A stretch of 64,000 nt of DNA, from contig JAEVLN010000006.1 of NCBI GenBank assembly GCA_018350325.1, positions 2,060,693 to 2,124,692 on the forward strand, in the 5' to 3' direction. The translations under genes were made by a program, and so were the position numbers. Source of the stretch: Globodera rostochiensis (lineage: Eukaryota; Nematoda; Chromadorea; Rhabditida; Heteroderidae). The notes beneath the pieces are model-generated. The model did not search any database and was not told the DNA's origin. It saw nothing but the letters and a program-made list of their open reading frames with translations. Positions 13,501-25,500 of the stretch are shown here, in pieces (within the stretch, counting starts at the first letter, position 1; the number at the start of each line of letters is the position of its first letter).

Positions 13501-16500
13501 GCAAACAAGATAGGTAAGCATCAAATTCTAGGAACACAAATGAGAATTTCCCCCAAAGTTACAAGAAATGGCAAAATAATGGCAAGTCTGGGGAAATGGC
13601 AAATGTAATGGAAAATTTTCAAAATAATGGCATTTGCCATTAAAAAGGGGGCAATTTGGCCTTGAACAATCGTGGATTTATTATTATTATTATTATAATA
13701 AATAAAGCTTAATTGTTTTCAGGCCCAAGGCACTGATGCAATGAACGAACGCCTTGCAGACCTTCGAAATTTGTTGTCCAATGTTTCCAGCGAAGCGTTG
13801 ACCGGCGCCCGACTGAACCGCGTGCAGAAGCAAATGGTCGAGCTGGAGCCGATGCTGGAACGCGTGGTGGCGGCAAACGATCCGGAAGCGGTTGAGCTGG
13901 ACACCGAAATCACACCAACCATCGGCAAGCTGAAGGTGAGCGACCACTAGGCACCAGGGATTGGAGCCGACGACCTCAAAAAATTTCGGAAAAATCGGAA
14001 TTCCGAGGCCTTAAAATTTTTCGGAAATCGGAATTCCGGGGTCTCAAAATTTTTTGGAAATCAGAATTCCGACCCCAAAAAAGTCGGAAATCGGAAAATC
14101 GGAATTCCGGCCATCCCTGCTAGGCACTTTACTGATCAGTGGATGTACTCAAAAGGTTTCGATGATCAGTCATTTTAGAAGTGACCAGACTTTTCTGATC
14201 ACTCTGATCTCGTTCAGTCGGCTAGTAGTTCATGAAATTGGTTATTTTCGGAACAGAACTGAAAATTTGTAGGTTCTAAAAGCGCGAAAAATTCCCAGGG
14301 GGTTAGCATTTTGAGAATTTTTTTTTTAAATTTTATAAAATAATCCTTTCAAAAAAAAATGCAGGAAAATGCTTCGGCATCAGCACTTCGCGCTGAGCGA
14401 ATGGTTGACCTGGTTGGCCAGCTGGACAAACGGCTGAACGACGCGTATGTGAAGCTGGGCACTGTGCGTGCCGGTGGACAACAACTCGTCGAGCAGAACC
14501 GGCTGGCGGTCGAAAAAATTGGCAACTTGAAGCGACGATTTGAGACCCAGGTGTGGTTACCGTAATCAAAAATGCTACCGTCCCCGCACTCATAAAACTA
14601 CCGTAATCCAAAGGCCCCACTGGAAATAAGTCGTGAAGAACTGCAAGCGGAAGCTGAACAGAAGATGGAACGGATCCGCAAAGTGGACGCAAACTTGGCA
14701 AATGCGGTTGGCCAAGCTCAGGCAAAAATGCAATTGCTTGACAGTACCATTGGACGCATTCAATCCGTGAAGGTATACGGTAGTGGAAAAGTATTCATTT
14801 TTTAATTTGAAAATAATAATCGTATTTTAAGGCATTAATTTGTTATCTTAATGGAAACGATTATTTTAAAAAGAATTAATTTCATTTTAATAAATTTATT
14901 TTTTTAACATTTTTTTAAGAGAAATTAATTAATGCAACTTAATTAAAATTAAATATTAAATTAGACAAACAATTAAATAATAAATCTGTTTTTACAGAAC
15001 CAAAGGGAAGAATTGCGACAAAGCATAGACAAAAACAAAACGCGTTTGGACGATTTGAATATTTTGAAGATGGCGTTCCAAGAACAAATTGCCACAATCA
15101 AACAGACGGTGACCGATGTGAAAAAGGTGTTTGTGATTTTTTACTGGTTGGCATATTGTCCATTTGACATAGTGCCTAATGCTAAATGTTTTTTTGAACT
15201 CGGACACCTAAAATGGACAATTGGTCACATCAATATGTAGTAGTAAAAAAGGCGTGGGACAAAAATATATAGTCTCTAATGCTAAAATGGCAGCGATTGA
15301 TGAAACATAGGAAACTTTTTGGCATATTGTCCATTCGGCATTTTGTCTAAATGTCTCCAATAATTGGCACAGGTGACCGGCGCCTTTTCACTATTTCAAC
15401 TGAACGCGCTCATTGACGGAATAGGCAAGGATCGTGCAACAGCTAATCAAAACGTAACGGAGCTTCAAGCGCAACGCGTACAGGTGAAGCAGCAAGACCA
15501 AGTTTAAAATGCTTTATGAATATTGTATTATATTATAGATCAATGACCTGCTCGCAGAGATTGCAGCGAAGCGTGAGGTGCTGAACACGCACATTGCACG
15601 CCTGGGCGAGCTACGTGCACAGCTCACTGCAGGCAGCGAAGTGGCACTGATGATGCGGAAGAAGCGGCAAACAGAAGGAGGAAGCGCGGGACAAGAAAAG
15701 CGTGGCCTCGTCATTTCAAAGGTGCGTGGTATGCATCCTCGGACAGGAGTTCAAGCTTGGAGTTCAAGCTGTACTATACAATCAGTAAAAGGCAGGAGAG
15801 CTCTTTTTTTGAAGTAGTTGAAGTTCAAGCTGTACTTTACAATTAGCAAAAGTTTGGAATGCGTTTTATAAGGAGTTCAAGTTCAAGCTGTACTTTACAA
15901 TCAGCACAAGTCTGGAGGGTTTTTTTAAGTAGTTGGAGTTCAAACTGTAGTTTACAATTAGCAAAAGTCTGGAGGGCTTTTTTTAAGTAGTTGAAGTTCA
16001 AGCTGTACTTTACAATTAGCAAAAGTTTAGAAATACTGCTTGATTTTGTGGGAATTTGACATTTTAAATGTTTCAGGTCGCACAATTGGAGGCCCAAGGA
16101 CAGAAAATTGCGGGTGAATTTTTTTTATCGACTTTTCAATGTTTTCGAACGAAACACAAATTTTCTCCCCCAGGCATTTATGACGCCACGCGGTTGGAAG
16201 CGCATCGCGCAATTGAGGCGAGCCATCAAAAATTAAATAAAAATTTAATTTAAATATATTTTTTAAACAAATATTTATTTTTCCTTCCTTATGAAGGCGG
16301 CAAGCGTTTACGGTGAAATTGCGCAAGCGTTGCTGAAGGCGCGCAACGGCACGAGCACAGCGGACCAATTGGTGCGCAAGGCACGCACGCAACTGCGCGG
16401 TGTAACAGAGACAGCAAAAAGTGTCAAAAACAGCACCAACCCGTTGCTGAACACCATCGACAGTCATGTGGCCATCGAAGTGGCGGCCACAAGGCGAGGA

Positions 16501-19500
16501 GAAGACAGACACATACAAAAAAAAATATTAAATTTAAATTAAAAATTTGCTATTAAATTTAAATTAAAAATTTGCTATTAAAATAAAATTAAACTTTGCT
16601 ATTATAAATTAAAAATTTGCTATTAAATTTAAATTAAAATTTGCCATTAAATTTAAAATAAAAATATTTGCAGGGCTCACGCGGACACTTTGGACGGACG
16701 ACTTGCCGCACTGCAGCCACGAGTTGCGCAGATCAAATCGGATTTGGCCAAGGCAAGCGAGGCGGCCACGGAGTTGAGCGAGCGCGAAGGGTCGCTGACG
16801 GAAATTGACAAAATTCGTGACGAGGCGGACGTCGCCTACCAAAAAGTGGCTAATTATTAACTCTTTAAATAAAATTCTGTTTTTTAACAATTTGTCTTTG
16901 AAATTAAACATTTTTTTTTGATAGAAAATTTATGAATATAAATTATTTTGTATATTAATCATTAAAATGTAATTTATTAATAGAAAAATTTTTTGACAAA
17001 TTAAAATAATAAATTTAAAAATTTAATTACCTAAATTATATGTTATGTCAACAACAAAAAATTTATTAAACATTTTTTAAATTAAAAAAATTCAGATAGC
17101 GCCGTTGAATGCCAGCTTTGAAGAATGGAAGAGCAACCTGGTCAACGTCGATGCCCGTGTTGACAAACTGATGACCTCTAGCGGTTCGATGAACGCCGAA
17201 GCGGACACCGCAAAAGATCAAATTCAACAGGTGCAATCATTTTTTTAAATTAATTTTTTTTGAATTTTCACGCTTCTTACAATTTTAAATTTTTTATTAA
17301 AATTTAATTTACCCAAAAAATTTGTTTATAAAACAATTTTTAAGGTTGACAAAGCGATTCCGATGTTGAGCGAAGAATGGGAGCAGGTCAAGCAACGTTT
17401 GGCGAACACTGTAAGTGTACAAAATTTAAATAAATTAAAAAATTTTTTTGTAATTAAAAAAAACGCTTATCACACAGGCCGAGCGCGTTGACGAGTGCCG
17501 CACCAAACTTGGCACGCTGAAGGAGCGCGTCGCGGTTAGTAAAAATTGTGACAATTTTAATCGATTGGCTGGCTGGATAAAGACGATCGATAAAATTAAT
17601 CAATATCACTCAATCGTAGACCGCGCGCGACAAGGCTAACCGCATTCGACTGGGCGCACACTTTGAGCAGCAGCGCAAGGCGTTCCTGGAACTGCCGATG
17701 CCGCCCGCAGATGATCTGGCCGTGCACAACGACATCCGCTTCTTCTTTCGCACACGCGAAAGCAACGGTAGGCGCGTGCCGCGACGCGAGTGTTGTGGTG
17801 CAGGGCGCTCGAACTGAAAATTTCACCTTAAGGGAAAGTGCGGTACTGAAAATGTTCAATTTTTTCTATTTTGGTACTGAAATTAGGGGCCTATCGTCCT
17901 TAAATTTAAGATATTCTGAGCATTTTATTTTTTGTTTATTTCCATGTTTGGCATAATGTTTCACACTTGCAACAAAAAAATTCAATGTATTTTTAATTTT
18001 TGGACAATTTCATTAAAATATTTTTTTAGGCGAATCACCAATTTTCAAATTCAGGACAATTGCTGTTTTTGGGCGCAAACAATGCCCAACTGTCCGGCGA
18101 GTACATCGCTGTTGAGCTGGACAATGAGCGCCCAAAGCTCACTGTCAGCCTTGGCGCGCGCAGCATCGGCAGCACGCAGTTGCAAACACCGGTCAACGAC
18201 ATGCAGTGGCGTGAGCTTGCCATCAAACGGATGGGACGTGCGGTCACATTTGGCATCAGCAAACCGGGCATGGATGAGCGAGCGGAAGAAAAGGTGTGAG
18301 CATGAAAAGACAATGGGGGGGGGGGTGGGTACAACGAGGCGGAGCAGTACTACTTGTTCATCAGCTCCCGCAACTTCTGGGGGGGGGGGGTTACAACGAG
18401 GCGGAGCAGTCTTTTTCATCAGCTCCGCAAACTTTTTGGGGGTGGGGGGGGGGGTGGGTCTAACAAGGCGGAGCGGTACTTCATCAGCTCCGCAACTTCT
18501 GGGGGGGGGGGGTACAACGAGGCGGAGCAGTACTACTTGTTCATCAGCTCCGCAACTTTTGACTTGAAACCGATTTTTTATTTTGCTTTTGGATGGTTTT
18601 TGTAGTGGCTGGGATGCTAAAAATTCAAAATCTATTTTTTGTTTAATTCAGAATTTTACTGTCGATGGTCCGCCCAAATCGGTGCTGAACCTGTTTGACG
18701 ATGCGCGACATTTGTTTGTTGGTGGCAGTCCACGCGATTTTCAACTGCCCGCGGCGCTGCAACACAACCAGTTCACGGGTGACCTGGACAAATTGCGCAT
18801 CAACGGCGAGCTGGTCGGCTTCTGGAACAGCGAGCGATCACAGGTGTGGAACAAAAACGTTTTTTAAATTATATGCCATCAAAAAATGCCACCAGAAAAA
18901 ATTATTTTTTATTTATTTTTTGTTATTTATTATTACCCACAGGGCGTCACCGGGGCGGAAGTGCGTAAGTTGGCGGACGCTGAGAAAAGTGCCGAAAGCG
19001 GAGTAAGCTTCAACGGCAAAGGCTACATGCAAAAGGAGGTCGGCGGATGGAACCCGCGCAAGCGGATGGCCATCATGTTCTCGTTCATGACCTTTTCGCC
19101 GGACGGTAAGCATAAGAGAAGCTTCAAGAAAGCCGAACAGAATTGCCATTTCATGTTTGAAATTAGACTACGTCTCTGGATGAAATGTGACCAAACTTTT
19201 AGAATTTTGGATTCTGATCTAATTGATCAGAATTTCTGGAATTTTGATCAAGTTTTTCTATTCGTTAGATTTCTTAAACAGATTGGTTAGGCTGTCTTTA
19301 TTAGGGTCTTTGAAATCAGATCACTGATCGGCGTTTCCTTATGGAGTCTCTGATCACTGATTTGGATAGAGTCTATGAAATCTTACTGATCGGCGTTTCC
19401 TTATGGAGTCTCTGATCACTGATTGGGATCTCTTTATCAGAGTCTATGAAATCTGATTACTGATCGGCGTCTCCTTATTGAGTCTCTGATACTGATTGGG

Positions 19501-22500
19501 ATCTTCTTTATCAGAGTCTACGAAATCAGATTACTGATCGGGGTCTCCTTATTGAGTCTCTGATCATTGATCGGGATCTCTTTATCAGAGTCTCTGAAAT
19601 CTGATTACTGATCGGGGTCTCCTTATTAGGGCCTCTAAAATCTTTATTAAGTCTCTAAAATCTGATCACTGATCGGGATTTTAAGGCTTGCTTTTCTTCA
19701 TGGGCAAGGATCGTGACCAACTGGTGCTGGAACTGGTTGGCGGTCGTATCAGTTTGTCGTTTGACCTTGGCTCGGGGCTTGTAAAATTGTTAAGGTAGGT
19801 GGGTCATGTTAGAAAACAAAGGGGAATTTAATTTTATTTTTAAAAAAAATTTTGTTTCAAGCAATGGCGAGCAGTACAACGATGGAAATTGGCATCTTGT
19901 GCAGATGGATCGCCAGGAACGGTCGGCAAAGCTGAAGATTGACGACACCGATAAAGTGGGGGAGAGAATTTTTTTTTGTTTTGTTTTTATTGCTTTTGCA
20001 GAATTACCCTAAAGTTTTTAGGAAAAATTTTAAATTTAAATTTTTGTTTAGGTCGAAGGCGAGTCGCCCGGCTCAATGTTCGAGATGAGCGTGTCGGACG
20101 TGTTTTACATTGGCGGACTGCCGTCCAACATTGATGCACGCTTCACGGTGCACGCCTTCCACGGCTGCATGCGCAACCTGAAGGTGTTTATTTTTGTGGC
20201 AGAATTTGTCCTCCACATCGCCCCCCCCACCCAATGTTTTTGTTTGCAAATTCAACAACAAAAAGACTGGCATAAAATTAACACAATTTGAAGCTGGACG
20301 ACGGGTACGTGGAGTTGGCACACGCACGTGCCACCAAGGGCGTGCAGTTGGGTTGCGTCAACAAAGAGGTCGATGATTTTGCATTTTTTAAAATGGCAGA
20401 TATTATTTTTTTGTAAAATTTGAAAATGGTCAAAGAATACGAGGAGTTATTAAATTTTAAATTAAATTTTGATATTATTGTGTAGATACTTAAATTTTAC
20501 GAACTCCTTGTATTATTTGAATATTTTCAAATTTTATTAGGAAATTCGAATAATCTAAATATTCAAATAATCGATAATTTTTTAAAATCTTTATATAAAT
20601 TTGTTGTTACCCTAATCTCAAATGCATTAACATAAAAATTATATAAATATACTATAATTTTTATTTTTTGGTAATTTACCATTTTAAACCCTAAATATAA
20701 TTTTAAGGTTCGCATTGGCACTCTGCTGTCCGAGCGTGCGTATGCCCAATTCACCGGGCTCAAGCTGCCCACCAACCAGCTGCAGTTGTCATTCCGTTTT
20801 CGTCCGGCTGCCTATGCGACAGACCGTACTGTTCATCTGCTTACCGTATTCGCCAACAATGACCAGGTACGGTAAAACCAGGACACTCGCTTCCTTCTTT
20901 TATGATGGTATTTAAACGAAGCAATCTTTAAAAATTTCGGAAATTACAATTTTGGTACGACGACATTAGCGCATGCGACATTTCATCCACTAATTTGTAA
21001 GCAAAAATACGACATTTAATCTAAAAAGCCCCCCCCCCCCGGGTCCAAGTCGGTTTTCTAACGGCCGGCTAGAGTTCAGTTTAAAACAGAGCTCGTCCAA
21101 AAATGTACATCTCGCCAAATGTGAGTCAAAAATGAAAGCATTTGGAGGAGTCCGGAGCGCGTGGATGAAATGTCGTATTTTTGTTCATGTGGATGAAATG
21201 TCGTATTTTTGTTCACGTGGATGAAATGTCGTATTTTTGTTCGTGTGGATGAAATGTCGTATTTTTGTTCACGTGGATGAAATGTCGTATTTTTGTTCGT
21301 GTGGATGAAATGTCGTATTTTTGTTCATGTGGATGAAATGTCGTATTTTTGTTCACGTGGATGAAATGTCGTATTTTTGTTCATGTGGATGAAATGTCAT
21401 AAATTTGTTCATGTGGGTGAAATGTCGCGTGGAGCAAATGCCATCCTGCTGATTTTTCAACCCCATTACTTTTTAGGAAGAGATTGTACGATTGGTGATT
21501 GAAAATGGCACAACATTGGTGATCAAGCCGAACGGTGCTGAAACTGATGCGAATGATGGTGCCGTGATTCGCGCAGAGTTGGGCCAACATTTGCTGGCCG
21601 GCAACTGGCATCACGTCAGCGTGCAGCGTGACGTGCAAACATTGAGCGTGCAGGTTGATGACTCGCATGCGGAAGAGCGTGCAACCCTTATTGAGGACGC
21701 GTCGGATTTGCTGGTGATTTTTCAGTTCACTTTTTTTTTTTTAATTTTTAACCTAAACTAACCAACCGACCCGTACCGGGTAGCAAAAAAATTTCGCAAA
21801 ATTTAGATCAATGAAAAAAATATAAATTTTCAAAAATTCACAAATTCATTCATCGCACTGGCATCCCATTTGTGCGGCCTGGTCAACAAATTCACGAAAT
21901 TCGTTTCTTTTCTGTGCGCTGTTTGCGCTGTCCACCTTTCTGCAATTTTAAATGAAATTTGTTTTTAATAAACATAGTGACCGCATGCGCATCCGGTCCG
22001 AAGGTCGAATTGTCCGAAGGTCGAAAGTTTGTTGTAACTTGCTTCAACCTAAACCGATTAGGTTGAACATAATACCAAATGAAAGCTTGCGATGAGTTAG
22101 ACTTATCATTAAGTTAAAGCTAAGTGATTGGACAATGCTTAAAAAAGTTATGGCCAAAAAAGTGAAAACTCCAAAAATGGCCATTTTTGGAGGTTTTCTG
22201 GTCATAACTTTTTTCATAATTATCAGATCGCTTAGTTTTTTGCTTATTAATTGCTTCTCCTCATCGAGAGCTTTCATTTAGTATAATGCGCGACCTAATG
22301 GGTTTAGGTTGTTGAAAGTTATAAAGCATTCGACACTCAAAACCCTTTCGACCTTCGGACCGGTAGCCGCATGCATGGGCGCAACTGCATGCAGTACACT
22401 GCACACACACAAGCAGTGCATGCTGCTGCAGTGGCTGGCTTCCTCACCTTTTCGCGCACATTTGCTTGCATTCCGCTTCCTTGGCCAACTGCTCATCCGC

Positions 22501-25500
22501 TCCCGCATTGTCTTCATTTTGTCGCTCATTCATTTCTGCCGTCCCATGCAATTTCTCATTTGTCTGCAAAGTTTATTTAAATTCCTGTTTTTCGCAACGA
22601 AAATGTGTATATAGTTGATTACTGTAAGCGAAGCTCCGCCCCCATCTTCTTCCCTCTCCGAATGTTGAGAAGTCTTTAAATTTAAATAGGTAAAGCATTT
22701 TTATCAAAAAAAAAATGTTTTCTTTGGCACCTTGCCATGACCGCCTCCAACCCATTCTTCCGGCCGTTGCCACTCTGTTTCACCGTCTTCATCACTATTC
22801 TTCCATTCCTTTCTCCACGCCTTCTTCCACCCCGTCGTTTGGTCCCCATCCAAAATTTCGCCAGATTTTTTCCAATTCTGTAAAAATTTAAATTTTAAAT
22901 TTAAAGTTTTTCTAAATTCCAAAAAGAAAATCACCCCAGACCAGCTGCCCAATGCCATCTTGTCCCAGCTTCTTCTACCACTTTCCGATTCCGACTGTTC
23001 GTTCTCCTCCTCCTCCTCTCCATCCAAAATATTTTAAATTATTTAAAATGTGTTTAATATAAAATAATTTTTATAAACCTCCTCCATCTTCAACGCCTCC
23101 TTCGTTCTCATCTTCTTCCCATGAAGTTGTCGTCCACAATTTTTGCCACTTTCTTCCTCCGCCAGATTTGAACAGCGTATCTAAAATTTGATATTTAAGC
23201 AAAATTAGGTATAATAAATTTTCTGATACTTCTTCCTTCCATCGCTTCCTCTTCCTCTTCATCCACTTCTTCCTCCTCCTCTTCCTCTTTATATCCTTCT
23301 TCTTCCTCCTCTTCATGCCCTTCTTCCACATCATCATCCCCATGTTGTTCCTCTTCTTTTTCTTCCCATGACGTTGTCCAGGACATCTTCCATTCTCCTT
23401 TATCGCAATTTTGGAAATTTTTAATTTTTTAAATTTATTTTCAACAAATAAATTCTGATACCTTCATCTCCTTCTTGCGCCGATTCATCCTCCTCCTCCT
23501 CCTTCTCCTCTTCTTTTTCCTTGTCATCATCTTCATCCCCTTCTTTTTCTTCCCATGACGTTGTCCAGGACATCTTCCAGTTTGCTCCTCCCCCAGATTC
23601 TGACACTTTTTCACAATTTTGAAGGCCAAATAAAATTAAAATTTGGATACCTCCTTCTTCCATCGCTTCTTCCTTTTCCTCCTCAACAGCTTCACCATCA
23701 TTTTCTGTTTCAGCTTCATCTTCAACCGCTCCTTGTTCTTCTTCATCTTCTTCCCAGCGCTTGTTCCAGTTTCTTCTTTTGTCGTATGCCGAAACTTCTT
23801 CCAAAATTTTGGGGAATTTATCAAAAATTTAACAAATTCTGATACCTCCAGCTTGAACTGCTTGTTGTTCTCCTTCAATTTCGTCTTCCTCATTATCTTT
23901 TGCATCTTCTTTGCCCGCTTCCTTTTCTTCTTTCTCTTCATTATCGCCTCCTTTTTGCCCATTCCAGCTCCAAGACGTTGTCCATGTCTTCTTCCATCCC
24001 GCACTTTTACCAGCTTTTTCATCTACCATTCCATCATCATCCGCTTTATCCTTCTCGAAGTCCGCCCATTTACTGCCTCTACTGCTTCGGTTTCTGGAAC
24101 TGTTCCAATCCACAGAATTCTTTTGTACATTATTATTGGTTGTTCGCCAACTGTTGTTTCTGCTCCATCTTCCAGGACTTTCATTCTCATCGCTTTGGTC
24201 CTTCCGGAATCTGTCAGCTCCATAATAATCACTTACCACTACGGGTCCGGTTGAATTCATTTTTCCGAATTCGCTTCCATTCATCACATTTACAACAATC
24301 CTGTCCTCTTCCACCACATTTTTGTCAATGTACAAATTTGGTGGTGAGTAGGCGAGATGTTCAACTCGTCCACCGTCTTCAACAACCATGTCATCCATAC
24401 TGAACTCATTCAATGGAGGTGTTGAGCTGGTGCTGCTGCTGCTGCTACTGCTTGCGCCGCTTGAAAACAGCGTCGCCATTGATGTTGTTGTGTTGCTACT
24501 ACTGCTTGAACTGCTCGAAAACATTGTTGCCATTGTTGTTGTTGGGTTGCTGCTACTGATTGAATTTGTTGTTGACGCTGAAGGTGCGGGTGAAGAAGTT
24601 ATAACGAATTCTCGGTGTTCTTCACTATCATGACAAACTGAACGTTGAAAATTTTTTTAATAGAATATTTTTTGTACATAAGGATATTTGCCTATTCCTT
24701 GAAAATTCAAAAAAAAAACCCAGACATTTCGCCAAACAATGAAAAGGCACTGGCAAAGTGTAATATAGAACATTCTCATTTTCTAGCCTGAAGATTAGGT
24801 ATTTTAAAAAATATGTGCAAATTTTCAAAATAGAACATTACGCCAAAAAAAAAAATTTGTTTTTTTTAAATGGCTCACCTTTGCACGTTTTTGGACAAGC
24901 TGAACGAGCGCATTGGCGAAAAAAGAAATTGTCGCATAGCGTTTCGATCGCTATACAATCCGCGCTTCGATCCGTACATTCATCTAAATTTTAAATTAGT
25001 TATTTCAATTTAAAGTTTATTTCTTTTTCTTACATATTTTATCTGCTCCATCCTCACAATTGTCCTCTTTTGCTTGGCAAAAAATGGTGCCAATAATGAA
25101 AAGGAAAAATGGCAAAATTGACAATACAAAAAGTTTCATTTTTTCTGTAATTAAATGCTTCAACTCATTCCATGAATGGATTTTTGAAGGCACGAACTTG
25201 GATTTATCATCCTGCAAAGCTGCACAAACAATTTGAATTGTGCAATTTTGAAATTTGAATTATTTCGGGGCTTAATGCCAATGACGTCGTTAGCTTAGCT
25301 GATATTTGATTATGATTAATGTGTTCGCGAATGTATAAATTGAACCGGCCTCTAATTACCGTTTTTAATGCCACCCCCGGTGCCCACAATCCGCTGCTAA
25401 TTACCCGGTAATGGAATTATCGATTTTTGCATTTACCGTATCGCGGAAATTTCATTTGCTTGCCGAACACACGAATTATGTGTGTTGATCACTATTTTGA

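Larger units (their letters stand above)
13723..17534 (+). other. Laminin exons 31-43: coiled-coil domains II and I
   Basis: Exons 13723-13935, 14365-14550, 14614-14772, 14998-15126, 15373-15483, 15539-15721, 16077-16113, 16174-16217, 16297-16493, 16674-16845, 17096-17230, 17345-17410 and 17478-17534. Long helical sequence rich in Leu, Ala, Glu, Lys and Gln with heptad-like spacing and no Cys cluster; it trimerises with beta and gamma chains. The introns after exons 38 and 39 need GC donors (16218 and 16494). Exon 36 has an unusually basic, Gly-rich end, so its 3' boundary is the least certain. Confidence 0.85.

Noticed and set aside
15539..15721. Alternative frame in exon 36 ([17 protein letters not shown])
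   Set aside because: It looks acidic and helical, but only the chosen frame keeps phase with exons 35 and 37; an unseen small splice change remains possible.
21981..22277. Small open frames at 22.0-22.3 kb
   Set aside because: They fall within the 371-bp palindrome and mirror each other on both strands.
23555..24403. Plus-strand open frames across 23.5-24.4 kb
   Set aside because: They are the antisense of the nested minus-strand exons, whose splice phases and domain content are consistent.
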